Shown: positions 43,075-52,037, counted from the stretch's first letter. The stretch is DNA of 64,000 nucleotides from Deferribacteres bacterium (GCA_020633655.1 JACKDF010000002.1:509179-573178); one strand, 5' to 3'. A program made the numbers and translations. The notes: generated by a model not told the origin, from the letters alone.

Positions 43075-44574
43075 CTACTTATACCGAATCGAATCTAAGC
43101 CTTGTGGTTGCGGCAATACCCACTGAATCGGCTGGATGGTGCCATCTTTGCGTACGGTTCGTTCCACATAACAAAATTTCAAAACACTGTGCTCGATGAA
43201 AATATCATCTTCAATTGTGCATCCAAAAATTCGTGAGGTGCCTTTCACCAGAACATTATTACCGATGCGGGTTGGATGTTCGTCAGATCCGGTGATATTA
43301 ACACCAGACTCGATGCGGCAATTATTGCCAATAATTAAATTGCCTTTAATAATATCACCTTTGAATATTTCCGTGTTTGATCCGATTCGCATCACCTGAT
43401 GATCGTAGGTGCTCAAATTCACGGCCTGGTCGATAACGACGTATTCTCCTAAAACGATGTTACCCTCGAGGGTTGCGCCACTGTGGAAAACCACGCCTTT
43501 ATTCAGTTTGACATTGGGACCGACATAAACACCTTTACCGATTTCGATATCCAGCGGACCGGAGGTTTTATCCAACTCGAGTATCTGATCCACCACTTCA
43601 TCCGCAACGAAAAAATCTTCCCGATCGGCGATGGTGATTATATCTTTTAATTTATCATAGACCGAATCACGTGCGATATTTTCCATTTGTTTTAGGACGC
43701 TTTTTACATTAAAGCCAAGCACGGAATTTTCATCTTCTGTTGCTGCTGCACCAACAGATAAACCATCCTGATTGAATATGTTGATAAGGTCAGTAATGTA
43801 CAATTCACCCTGCACGTTGTCTTCTTTTAAGTGATCGATTTTTTCCAGCAGCGCATTGGTTTTAAAGGCAAAAAGGCCGGTATTAAATTCATTGATTTTA
43901 ATCAATTCGTGCTTTGAAAATGCATATTCACGCCCGTGATAGGTTAAGGTGTATTTTTCCTCATCCTGCAGTGCAAGAATGTCCTTGTGTTCTTTGATTT
44001 CAATCACCATTCCAGCCTCCGGCGATTTTTCACCTTTGGCATCCTTTTCAGGAACCCGAATGATGCGACCATAGTAGTTTTCGCTTGGTAAACCACGAAA
44101 AATACTCGTCAATACCATCATATCGCACACCGAGTTTTCGAATGCTTTGCGGAAGTTGCTCACGACTTCTTCGCTGAGCAGGCCAACATCTCCGGGAAAT
44201 ACGTAGATATTGCCATCGTGGGTTTTGCTGCCTAATTCCTGCAGAGCGATTTTGACGGCGTGGCCGGTACCATTTTGTTCCGCCTGGTAGGCGAAGCAGC
44301 GGTTGGGACGGGTGCCGCACACATTCGCAACGTCTACTGCTTTTATGCCGACGACAAGAATCTGGTTGTCGGTTTCCAAACCATTTTGCGCAGCTCTGGC
44401 CACACGTAAAACTGTTGGAACTCCCCAAACCTTGTGCAGCATTTTTGAGGTTTCTGATTTTATACGTTTGCCGTGTCCGGCTGATAGGATAATAGCGATA
44501 TTTTTTTCATTGCGGTTGAGGGGGCGCGACAACCTTTTTAAATGTGCACTGATTTCCTGAATGTTGTTTTCCAT
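43075..44574 (-). CDS. GlmU-like sugar nucleotidyltransferase with left-handed beta-helix
   Basis: The 499-residue protein opens with the nucleotidyltransferase motif IAIILSAGHGKRIKSETSKMLHKVWGVP (as in GlmU). It continues with QAEQNGTGHAVKIAL, the Asp loop VFPGDVGLLS and INEFNTGLFAF, and ends in hexapeptide repeats (LNKGVVFHSGATLEGNIVLGEYVVIDQAVNL, KGNLIIGNNCRIESGVNITG). It probably activates a sugar-1-phosphate; the second domain may be an acyltransferase or only structural. It interrupts the acyl-CoA operon, and the two AtuA parts lie on either side. An extra N-terminal helix of about 25 residues precedes the fold. Confidence 0.85.
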   Translation of the reverse strand: MENNIQEISAHLKRLSRPLNRNEKNIAIILSAGHGKRIKSETSKMLHKVWGVPTVLRVARAAQNGLETDNQILVVGIKAVDVANVCGTRPNRCFAYQAEQNGTGHAVKIALQELGSKTHDGNIYVFPGDVGLLSEEVVSNFRKAFENSVCDMMVLTSIFRGLPSENYYGRIIRVPEKDAKGEKSPEAGMVIEIKEHKDILALQDEEKYTLTYHGREYAFSKHELIKINEFNTGLFAFKTNALLEKIDHLKEDNVQGELYITDLINIFNQDGLSVGAAATEDENSVLGFNVKSVLKQMENIARDSVYDKLKDIITIADREDFFVADEVVDQILELDKTSGPLDIEIGKGVYVGPNVKLNKGVVFHSGATLEGNIVLGEYVVIDQAVNLSTYDHQVMRIGSNTEIFKGDIIKGNLIIGNNCRIESGVNITGSDEHPTRIGNNVLVKGTSRIFGCTIEDDIFIEHSVLKFCYVERTVRKDGTIQPIQWVLPQPQGLDSIRYK

Positions 44575-44652
44575 TAAATAACTCCTGAGGTTAAAAGCAT
44601 TGGTCGCACGGACTCCTGTCTATGAGAAAAGAATCAATAGGTATGCGATTTT

Positions 44653-46020
44653 TCAAAACGATTCTACATGCACGGCGTGCTGAATGCGTTCCTTGCGGAT
44701 TAAACTCGGCCAGTAACTGATAATTTCAGTGGCTTTTGGACGACCACCGGCAAATCCGGTGACACCCGGGGGGCCACTGGTTACAAGGGGAACGATCTCC
44801 ATGCCGAAACGGTCGACCCGGGCTCTGTCTTCGTCCTTTACACCGATGCGCAGAACTATTTCATCGCTTTGTGCCGGTTCTCGCGCAATGCCAGCATGAC
44901 AAACTGCTGCACCTAAATATTCAACTAATTTATTTTTTTCGGGGAAAGTGACACCATCGTATTCCAATCTTTTCCAGATGGTGTCTGCACATATTTTTGC
45001 TTTTTCCAGTGCCTCCGGCCCGGCAATTGTGAGTTGCCCCACGGCCTTGTAGCCACTGCTGTAACTAGCAGAAACTTTTAAAAATGGAGTTGCGGTTTTG
45101 CCTTGTATCCCATAAACACGTACCCGGTCAGCCCCGTCAGATTTAAGATTCACAGTAGTGAAATCGACAACCACATCGGGTGTTATATAATTTTGGGGAT
45201 CACCCATTTCATACATCAATTGCGATGTGACCGATTCAATACTCACTTCACCACCAGTGTTCGGGTGCTTGGTTATGACAAACTCTCCATTGGATTCCAT
45301 TTCAATCACTGGATAACCGATCATCGCAAAGTCTTTAATTTTTCTCCAGTTGGTATAGTTGGCACCGGTGCATTGAGCACCGCATTCAACAATATGGCCT
45401 GCAACTGTCCCGGCAGCCAGCTTATTGAAATCATCAAACTGCCAGCCAAATTCGTGTATCATCGGGCCGAGTACCAGTGCCGGATCGGTGACGCGACCGC
45501 AAATGACGATGTCCGCGCCCTGGTCCAGGGCTTCAACGATGCCGGCAGCGCCAAGGTAGACATTAGCAGAAGAGACTTTGTTACGTACTTCAGACCAATA
45601 TGCCCCCGTATCCATGTTGGTGAAGTTTTCCCCGACTGCTTGCAATTCATCGATGCGATGCAGGATGTCGTCACCGGTGACCGTGGCTATTTTTACTCCG
45701 GAAAGGCCGAGGTTTTGCACGACTTCACCGGCTGCTTCGAGGCATGCTTGTGCGTTTACACCACCAGCGCTGGCGATGATACGCACACCTTTCTTTTGTG
45801 CTTCAGGAAGTATGCGTTGCAGCAATTTGATGAAATCCGTAGCATAGCCTGCCTGGGGATTGCGGGATTTAAGCTTCTGCATGATGCTCATGGTGACTTC
45901 AGCGAGATAATCCAATGTCAGATAATCGATAGGTCCTTCTCGCAGCAGCCGAACAGGGCCGAGAATGGAATCACCCCAAAATCCCTGTCCGTTCGCAATT
46001 CTGATAATTTTTTTATCCAT
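44653..46020 (-). CDS. AtuA family protein (DUF1446), N-terminal large domain
   Basis: I take ATG 46018-46020 as start; a longer frame reads into the gap. The 455-residue protein begins IRIANGQGFWGDSILGPVRLLREGPIDYLTLDYLAEVTM, the DUF1446/AtuA signature, with GADIVICGRVTDPALVLGPM in the middle and VCHAGIAREPAQSDEIVLRIG later. AtuA is needed for acyclic terpene (citronellol) use in Pseudomonas and also accompanies acyl-CoA carboxylases elsewhere; its reaction is unknown. Here it is directly next to a carboxyltransferase gene. The ribosome-binding site is weak. Confidence 0.88.
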   Translation of the reverse strand: MDKKIIRIANGQGFWGDSILGPVRLLREGPIDYLTLDYLAEVTMSIMQKLKSRNPQAGYATDFIKLLQRILPEAQKKGVRIIASAGGVNAQACLEAAGEVVQNLGLSGVKIATVTGDDILHRIDELQAVGENFTNMDTGAYWSEVRNKVSSANVYLGAAGIVEALDQGADIVICGRVTDPALVLGPMIHEFGWQFDDFNKLAAGTVAGHIVECGAQCTGANYTNWRKIKDFAMIGYPVIEMESNGEFVITKHPNTGGEVSIESVTSQLMYEMGDPQNYITPDVVVDFTTVNLKSDGADRVRVYGIQGKTATPFLKVSASYSSGYKAVGQLTIAGPEALEKAKICADTIWKRLEYDGVTFPEKNKLVEYLGAAVCHAGIAREPAQSDEIVLRIGVKDEDRARVDRFGMEIVPLVTSGPPGVTGFAGGRPKATEIISYWPSLIRKERIQHAVHVESF

Positions 46021-46117
46021 ATAATTTTCAAATAAAAAATTAGTGACAGGTAACAGGTTAAAGGTTACATATAAAATCTTGTAACATGGTACCTGCAAAC
46101 CTGATACTTGATTTAAC

Positions 46118-47782
46118 TTACATTCTCATGACACCGGTGACAAAAGGTGGTAGTACCGTATTATTCGCAGCTATTTCAAGGCCGTTGATTAGCGCGGCGC
46201 GAGTATCCCGTGGATCGAGAATATCGTCGACAACGAGACGGGCGGCAGAGTAGTACGGCGATGCCTCGTTAGCGTATTTTTCTACCAGCTTTTGCCGGAA
46301 GTTAGTGCGTTCGATCTCGGTTAAATTCTTTTTTGTGAGAAGAACTGTATCCGCAGCGATGCCGCCATCCATTACCGCAAGTCGTGCCGTTGGCCAGGAA
46401 TAAATGAGCCGTGGATCGTAAGCTTTGCCGCACATGGCATAATTACCCGCCCCATAACTATTGCGTAAAACCACGGTAAATTTCGGGACAACCGAGTTTG
46501 CCTGCGCATTGACGAACTGAGCTCCGTCTTGAATGATACCGTTGTTTTCTGCCATTTTACCCACCATAAAACCCGTAACATCCTGCAAAAAAATCAACGG
46601 AATTCGGCGTTCATTGCATAACATAATAAAATGTGTGGCTTTGTTGGCAGAATCGCTGTAAATGACATTACTCATCTGAACTTGCGCAGGCTGTGGTTGA
46701 CCGTGATTATCCGGTGGCATTTGTTTCCGGACAGATTTGCCCTGGTTTGCGACCAGGCCGACGGAGAATCCTCCGATACGGGCAAAGGCTGTTACCAGCG
46801 TGAGTCCAAATTTAGGTTTGTATTCCTGGAAACGGCTGCCATCCACGAGGCGTGCAATGATTTCCCGGGCTTCATAGGTACCGCTGAGATTTTCTGGTAA
46901 TATTCCGAGCAATTCATCAGAGTCATAGGCAGGTTCTTCAGCGGTAATGCGATCGAAAGGCGACGCAGATGGTGTTCCGATTGCCGCAATCTGATCACGA
47001 ATCCACTCAAGAGCATCGTCTTCGTTGGCAAATTCATAATCGGCCACACCGCTAATGGCGTTGTGCATTGTGGCACCGCCAAGTGTTTCCATATCAACGT
47101 CCTGACCGAGGGCACTGCGGACAAGAAAAGGACCCGCCAAAAACATGCTGGCATTTGCAGTCACCATGGCGAGATCGCTGGACATGCCTGGTAAATAGGC
47201 ACCACCCGCAACACAGAATCCAAAGACACAGGAGATTTGTGGAATGCCCATAGCAGCCATTTTTGCATTGTTGCGGAAAATGCGTCCGAAATGTTCGCGG
47301 TCCGGGAAAATTTCCGCCTGACGCTCGAGATTCACACCTGCAGAATCAACCATGTAGATGATAGGGAGATGGTTTTCCATGGCAATTTCCTGGGCACGCA
47401 GGTTTTTCTTGCAGGTCATTTCAACCCAGGCTCCGGATTTTACCGTGGGATCGTTTGCAACGATGACAGCCTTTTTGCCGGAGACTGTGCCGATACCGAC
47501 AATCGTCCCTGCCGCAGGATAACCGCCTGGAATATCATGATACATGTCATAGGCGGCAAATAGGCCTATTTCATGAAAATGGGTACCAGCATCCAGAATT
47601 TTCTCTATTTTTGCACGAGCCGGATATTTACCACGTTTTTCAAGCCGGTTTATTGCCGAAGGCGATGTTTCGAGAATCGTCTGCCGTCTTTCGTTCAAAG
47701 TATCAAGGAGCGAGAGCATATACTTTTTGCGCTGTAAGAATTCTGTACCATGCGCATCGAGCTGTGATTGATACTTTTTCAT
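46118..47782 (-). CDS. Acyl-CoA carboxylase, carboxyltransferase (beta) subunit
   Basis: I use ATG 47780-47782 (AGGA box upstream), 554 residues. A longer in-frame start would overlap recJ. The biotin-dependent carboxyltransferase fold is clear: RLEKRGKYPARAKIEKILDAGTHFHEIG, VIVANDPTVKSGAWVEMTCKK, IYMVDSAGVNLERQAEIFPDREHFGRIFRNNAKM, and in the C-domain ALINGLEIAANNTVLPPFVTGVMRM. Such subunits act with a biotin carboxylase/BCCP alpha subunit on methylcrotonyl-, geranyl- or propionyl-CoA; the length is like methylcrotonyl/geranyl-CoA carboxylase. The alpha subunit is not in the window. With AtuA, enoyl-CoA hydratase and acyl-CoA dehydrogenase it resembles the leucine/terpene catabolic set. Confidence 0.93.
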   Translation of the reverse strand: MKKYQSQLDAHGTEFLQRKKYMLSLLDTLNERRQTILETSPSAINRLEKRGKYPARAKIEKILDAGTHFHEIGLFAAYDMYHDIPGGYPAAGTIVGIGTVSGKKAVIVANDPTVKSGAWVEMTCKKNLRAQEIAMENHLPIIYMVDSAGVNLERQAEIFPDREHFGRIFRNNAKMAAMGIPQISCVFGFCVAGGAYLPGMSSDLAMVTANASMFLAGPFLVRSALGQDVDMETLGGATMHNAISGVADYEFANEDDALEWIRDQIAAIGTPSASPFDRITAEEPAYDSDELLGILPENLSGTYEAREIIARLVDGSRFQEYKPKFGLTLVTAFARIGGFSVGLVANQGKSVRKQMPPDNHGQPQPAQVQMSNVIYSDSANKATHFIMLCNERRIPLIFLQDVTGFMVGKMAENNGIIQDGAQFVNAQANSVVPKFTVVLRNSYGAGNYAMCGKAYDPRLIYSWPTARLAVMDGGIAADTVLLTKKNLTEIERTNFRQKLVEKYANEASPYYSAARLVVDDILDPRDTRAALINGLEIAANNTVLPPFVTGVMRM

Positions 47783-47804
47783 TCGGTTCCTAAAAGTCAG
47801 TAAT

Positions 47805-49502
47805 TCAGCGTATATCCCGTATTCGGAGTTGTGTAGAAATTCGGCCTTGCCACTCATTTTCTTCAATGTAATAAGCTATTTCAACATCATCGGTATTGCC
47901 ATGCAAACGGTGTATGAGATCACCGAGGTTAAAGCCAATAGCGTCAATCGCAACATTATCCTGGGACGCGCGAAAACGCAGATGATTGTTGCCGACAATC
48001 GTTGGTGTACCGACAATTTTTATTCCTTTACTGGAGAAAACCGGGCGTGAATTTTGCGGTCCGAAAGGCGCCATCATTTTTAATACCCGCAGGAATTTGT
48101 CGTCGATGTCCGAGAGTCTGATCTCCCCACTGATCGTCAGGGAGGGCACCAGCATTTCATCCGTCAAATATTCACTCGCATAGCCATTCAGACGATTACG
48201 CAGCGTTTCAATCTGATTCGAGTTTATACTCAATCCGGCGGCGTATTTATGACCCCCAAAGGCGAGCATGAGGTCAGTGCAGGACTCAAGCGCATCGTAT
48301 ATATTGAATCCGTGAATACTTCTCGCAGAGCCTTTCCCAATACCGTTGTCTGTTGATATCATCACAGTTGGACGGTAATAGCGTTCCACAAGCCTGCTGG
48401 CGACGATGCCAATAACACCCTGATGCCAATTTTCCGAACTCAAAACAAAGAAAGAGTCTTTTTCAGGGTTGAAATTGCTTTCGATCATTTCTACAGCTTC
48501 ATTGAATGTCTGCTCATCAATGCTGCGTCGCTCGCGATTCGACTGTTCGAGTTCATCTGAAATTTGTTGTGCAATTTTTGCACTGGATGATGTAAGCATT
48601 TTTACTGCACGCATGGCATCTCCCATACGTCCAACCGCATTGATGCGAGGCGCCATGATAAAAATTATTTGCCCGGTCCCCAGTGTTTTTCCGAGAAGAT
48701 TGGTATTACGTAAAAGTGATTTCAGACCTAAATTTTCCGTACGGTTGAGCTGTTCCAGGCCTGCACGGGTAAGGATGCGGTTTTCGTCCATTAATGGCAC
48801 AATGTCGGCAGAGGATCCAATGGCAACAAAATCCAGATAGGGATAGATGAATTCCGGATCCATGCCACATTTTTGAATGACTCCCTGCATGAGTTTGAAG
48901 GCCACGCCGACACCGGCTAATTCTTTGAATGGATAAGGGCAATTCGGGCGCTTGGGATCGAGTATAGCTAATGCGTTCGGCAGTTCGTTCGCGGTCTGGT
49001 GGTGATCACTTATAATGACGTCAATTCCGGCTTCGCGGGCATATTGCACCTCATTTACAGCTGTAATGCCGCAATCCACGGTGATAATCAAGTCAATACC
49101 CTGGCTTTTTGCCTGATCGATGCCGCTACAGCTGAGACCGTAGCCGTCGTTTAGCCTGTTCGGAATGTAATATTCTACATCATGTCCCAATTTGCGAAAG
49201 ATGAGCACAAGCATGGATGTTGAGGTGATGCCATCAACATCATAGTCCCCATAGATGAGTATTTTTTCTTTGTATTTTAGTGCCTTGAGAACGCGGTCGA
49301 CAGCCGCTTCCATGCCGAGCATCAGGAAGGGATCATAAAGATCTTCCAGTCCGGCACGGAAGTAGTCCTTTGCATCTTCAAGCGTTTCAATTCCCCTTTG
49401 AAAAAAAATATTAGCCAGGATGGGAGGGACTGTTAATTCCTGGGAAAGTTTGTTTATGGTTTCAATTTCAGATGTTTCTATCCTCTGCCATTGTAAGTTC
49501 AC
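47805..49502 (-). CDS. recJ: Single-stranded-DNA-specific exonuclease RecJ
   Basis: The 565-residue protein has the DHH phosphoesterase motifs LIYGDYDVDGITSTSML near residue 83 and IISDHHQ, followed by the DHHA1 region VLSSENWHQGVIGIVASRLVERYYRP and GSARSIHGFNIYDAL, and the RecJ OB domain. It digests single-stranded DNA 5' to 3' in recombination and repair and needs Mn/Mg. The start codon is GTG (49500-49502). It is downstream of rnpB and directly upstream of the carboxyltransferase gene. Confidence 0.96.
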   Translation of the reverse strand: MNLQWQRIETSEIETINKLSQELTVPPILANIFFQRGIETLEDAKDYFRAGLEDLYDPFLMLGMEAAVDRVLKALKYKEKILIYGDYDVDGITSTSMLVLIFRKLGHDVEYYIPNRLNDGYGLSCSGIDQAKSQGIDLIITVDCGITAVNEVQYAREAGIDVIISDHHQTANELPNALAILDPKRPNCPYPFKELAGVGVAFKLMQGVIQKCGMDPEFIYPYLDFVAIGSSADIVPLMDENRILTRAGLEQLNRTENLGLKSLLRNTNLLGKTLGTGQIIFIMAPRINAVGRMGDAMRAVKMLTSSSAKIAQQISDELEQSNRERRSIDEQTFNEAVEMIESNFNPEKDSFFVLSSENWHQGVIGIVASRLVERYYRPTVMISTDNGIGKGSARSIHGFNIYDALESCTDLMLAFGGHKYAAGLSINSNQIETLRNRLNGYASEYLTDEMLVPSLTISGEIRLSDIDDKFLRVLKMMAPFGPQNSRPVFSSKGIKIVGTPTIVGNNHLRFRASQDNVAIDAIGFNLGDLIHRLHGNTDDVEIAYYIEENEWQGRISTQLRIRDIR

Positions 49503-49535
49503 AATTATCTAACTCCTCATTCTTACAAAGAACAT

Positions 49536-50043
49536 CCAAAGCAAACCTGTAAGCCGAATTCTGTATTCCTGATCCCAGGGAACAGGATGACGGTCATTTA
49601 TCTAGCCCTGCCATTGCTGACAGGGTCATGCAACCTACCCGTTCCGTTATGCCGAAGCAAGTTGGGCGAACAACCCTTCTTTTGAGGCTGTCAAAAAAAG
49701 TGCAAAACTCACGATGAAAATATGAGCACAAACATAATTGTTCTGTTGATGCACAATCAAATTATCGAGAAATATATGCAAGTTTTTGACAGCCTCAAAA
49801 CGCGGAATCTATTTGGTCTTGCTCCGGACGGGGTTTACCGTGCCCCCGAATGTCACCACCGGGGCGGTGGGCTCTTACCCCACCTTTTCACCCTCGTCAC
49901 GATAGATCGAGACAGTCTGTTTTCTGTGGCACTTTCCTCCGATCACTCGAAGTCGCTGTTAGCGACCGTCCTGTTCTGTGGAGTTCGGACTTTCCTCCCC
50001 ACACGGCTGAAACCGCCTGAGGCGACCGTCCGGTCTGCTTTGG
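49536..50043 (-). ncRNA. rnpB: RNase P RNA, bacterial type A, with internal insertion
   Basis: The minus strand begins at helix P1 (5' strand on 50032-50043, CCAAAGCAGACC, pairing with GGTTTGCTTTGG at 49536-49547). Recognisable core sequences are GGACGGTCGCC, GGGGAGGAAAGTCCG, AGGGTGAAAAGGTG with GGTAAGAG, ACGGTAAACCCCG-CCGGAGCAAGACCAAATAG, and the 3' core CGGGTAGGTTGC and CTAGATAAATGACC. It is the catalytic RNA that cleaves tRNA 5' leaders. Total length is 508 nt because 121 nt are inserted at 49680-49800; without them it has a normal type-A length of 387 nt. It lies between recJ and the zinc-ribbon gene, a common neighbourhood. Confidence 0.95.
49680..49800. mobile_element. MITE-like insertion within rnpB, perfect 18-bp inverted repeats
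   Basis: TTTTGAGGCTGTCAAAAA (49680-49697) and its exact complement TTTTTGACAGCCTCAAAA (49783-49800) bound an AT-rich 121-bp segment with no convincing gene. GAGGCTGTC-type termini are known from several IS families and their miniature derivatives. It lies in the P15-P17 region between TTCCGCG and GAAGGGTTG of the RNA, and the ends would form a stable helix that keeps the flanks together. No target duplication is clear. Alternatively it is an extended stem native to this rnpB. Confidence 0.7.
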
Positions 50044-50057
50044 ATGTAGCTTCTTTA

Positions 50058-50783
50058 TTATTTTATTGTTAATTCTTCTTCGTCTTGCCAATAGAGAATT
50101 CGACCGCAATGTTCGCACAGTATCAAACGGTCCGATTCCCGAACTTCCATCACTCTTTGCGGCGGGATGTTCGTGTAACAACCACCACATGCACCTCTTT
50201 CAATCGTTACCAGGGGTAAGCCTGCCTTCGGTTTACGGATGCGTTCGTAGATACGTAAGTAATCCACTTTTATTTTATTTGCAATGGATTTTCTTTCTTC
50301 CGTTAAAGATTTTTCTTTATCCGCATTTGCTTCAATCGTTTTCGCAAGTTTAACGGATGTTTTTTGGAAATCGTCTTCCATTTTTGCCAGCGCTTCTTTG
50401 GCTAGTTTTACCTGCTCGGAAGCGTCCTTCTCCTTGTCGAGAAGCTCAATTTCCGAATTTTCCATTGCATCAATTTTTTCAATAGCCTGTTCTATTTCTA
50501 GTGTAACTGCATCGTACTCTTTATTGGTTTGCACAGCGTAAAGCTGTTCTTCCGATTTTTTCTTTTTCGTGTTTAATGTTGAAATCTCCAGTTCAACACG
50601 CCGCAATTCTTTTTGCAGTTCTGTCAGTGAACTTTCATTGTTTTGTAGCGTTTCCCGGGCTTTTTCGAGTTCGGATTTAACTTGCTGCACCTTTTGTGGC
50701 AGGTCGCCTTTTGCGCGTTCGAGTGTATCAAGTTTTCTATCAATAGTTTGCAGTTGGAGCAAATTTTGAATGGCTTCTTTCAA
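50058..50783 (-). CDS. C4 zinc-ribbon coiled-coil protein (DUF164 family)
   Basis: I favour the TTG start at 50781-50783, which has GAGG eight bases upstream; the longer frame begins in the leader. About 241 residues. A long coiled coil (residues 10-185) ends in a zinc ribbon with CGGCYTN near residue 201 and CEHCGRILYW near 224. Proteins of this layout are widespread, sit beside rnpB in several phyla and have no settled role; nucleic-acid or protein binding is supposed. The stop codon is 15 bp before the rnpB P1 helix, so the two may share a transcript. Confidence 0.88.
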   Translation of the reverse strand: MKEAIQNLLQLQTIDRKLDTLERAKGDLPQKVQQVKSELEKARETLQNNESSLTELQKELRRVELEISTLNTKKKKSEEQLYAVQTNKEYDAVTLEIEQAIEKIDAMENSEIELLDKEKDASEQVKLAKEALAKMEDDFQKTSVKLAKTIEANADKEKSLTEERKSIANKIKVDYLRIYERIRKPKAGLPLVTIERGACGGCYTNIPPQRVMEVRESDRLILCEHCGRILYWQDEEELTIK

Positions 50784-50825
50784 GGTATTATCCTCATGGT
50801 TGTAGAGAAGTTTGCACAATCCTGT

Positions 50826-50856
50826 AAAAAAAAATGCACCTCGATGGGTGCATTTT
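50826..50856 (-). terminator. Strong orphan rho-independent terminator on the minus strand
   Basis: AAAATGCACC (50831-50840) pairs with GGTGCATTTT (50847-50856), with a 6-nt loop. On the minus strand the stem is followed by nine T (50826-50834). No minus-strand gene is upstream of it (the next genes to the right are on the plus strand), so it ends a transcript that starts in the gap. Confidence 0.8.
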
Positions 50857-50945
50857 AAGATTGTCTATTAGGAAGTTTGCGTTGGTTTGCCGTGCCTGGA
50901 CGGAAAGTAAATCTTTCGTGCGCTATTGTTAATAGCGCATGGGTA
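50826..50945 (-). ncRNA. Candidate small RNA ending at the orphan terminator
   Basis: Upstream of the terminator on the minus strand lie two compact hairpins: GCGCTATT-GTT-AATAGCGC (50920-50938, perfect 8-bp arms) and ACGGAAAG/CTTTCGT (50900-50919). Together with the terminator they would make a structured RNA of about 120 nt. No family (6S, tmRNA, riboswitch) was recognised and no promoter was assigned. A 65-residue reading frame on the same strand has no ribosome-binding site and is not proposed. The rest of the gap to 51254 shows nothing else. Confidence 0.4.
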
Positions 50946-51254
50946 CTTCTGAAAATCATCGCAAAAAATTCCATAAAAATTAAATAAAATAATTCAAAGA
51001 AAAGATCGGACATAATAACTATCGACATGATAAAAATCAAGATTATTCTCATAAAAAGATTTGTTTACATCGTTGAATTACCAGGCGGATTTCTTCTTGC
51101 AAATTAAGGACTTGCTAAGTATACTTTAGCGAATGAACCTTTTAGCCTGGCTTATTCATGCGCTATTCAAGTGATCGATGGGCAGAGCATGTCTCATGGC
51201 CAAATCTGGTGATTCGAATGAAACAGGTTAGAAAAACATAAGAGGTTGTGACCA

Positions 51255-52037
51255 ATGAAAACCAATAAAAATATTGTTTCGATCCATCGGGATTGGTGGG
51301 CGCGATTTTCACTATTTACTATGGTGCTTTTCTTTTTCATTGCTACATACAACGTACATGCGCAACAGGAGCGTACTTATACGGTTAAAGGCAAAATTCT
51401 GTCATTAACAGATGGCCTGCCAATAAAGAGCATTAAAGTCGTTTTGAAAGGTACAGATTTTTCTGCTGAAACAGATTCAAACGGGACTTTTCGTATCGTT
51501 GGTGTGAACCGTGGGGTATACGATATTGTAGCGAAATACCCCGATTTTGATGCTACCGTGCTGAAAGATGTGGCGATTCCGCCAACAGAAAAAAAAGATT
51601 ATGTTTTCAATCTGACTTCAAATGACCATTTTTTACCCTATGCTGATCAGGCAATAGACGAAAATCTTGGATTGTTGCAGGGAACAGTTCATGTAAAAAT
51701 CGATACGTTCAAGAATTTTTTCTCGGATGGCCGTCTAATCCTGAGAGCCGCAAAGGCTGGAGAGTTGACGAGTAGTTATCTCTATCCGCGTCATTTTGAA
51801 ATCTTACCGGTCACCGAACAGGATTTCCGGTTTCAGTTTTACTTGCCGAGAGGACAGAAATACCACTTGTATTTACTGTGGCAGAGGGAAAATAATGCTT
51901 ATGTTTTTGAACAAATCGTCGACATTGCACGCGATGAATTTGATGCGGCTTCTGCAAAACAATTCGACTTAAAAAAGCGATCGGAATTTTCCCAGATAAA
52001 ATTTTCTTTGCACACCGATAAATTGAACGCCCAATGA
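51255..52037 (+). CDS. Exported protein with carboxypeptidase-like regulatory domain
   Basis: The 260-residue protein has an N-terminal membrane segment or signal (FSLFTMVLFFFIATYNVHA, residues 18-36), then YTVKGKILSLTDGLPIKSIKVVLKGTDFSAETDSNGTFRIVGVNRGVYDIVAKY, the beta-sandwich CarboxypepD_reg-like domain common in Bacteroidota-type cell-surface proteins. The C-terminal half is beta-rich and unassigned. GAGG precedes the ATG. Its stop overlaps the start of the patatin gene by four bases (ATGA), so the pair is co-translated. Confidence 0.82.
   Translation: MKTNKNIVSIHRDWWARFSLFTMVLFFFIATYNVHAQQERTYTVKGKILSLTDGLPIKSIKVVLKGTDFSAETDSNGTFRIVGVNRGVYDIVAKYPDFDATVLKDVAIPPTEKKDYVFNLTSNDHFLPYADQAIDENLGLLQGTVHVKIDTFKNFFSDGRLILRAAKAGELTSSYLYPRHFEILPVTEQDFRFQFYLPRGQKYHLYLLWQRENNAYVFEQIVDIARDEFDAASAKQFDLKKRSEFSQIKFSLHTDKLNAQ

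Noticed and set aside
45103..46035. Open plus-strand frame of 310 codons antisense to the AtuA-like gene
   Set aside because: It is a shadow of a well-supported gene; no ribosome-binding site, no recognisable domain, and neighbours are all minus strand.
49722..50190. Short frames inside rnpB
   Set aside because: They fall on RNase P RNA core sequence; no start signals.
50855..51052. Minus-strand 65-codon frame, hydrophobic
   Set aside because: No ribosome-binding site; AT-rich composition creates hydrophobic frames; it overlaps the candidate small RNA and is better explained that way.
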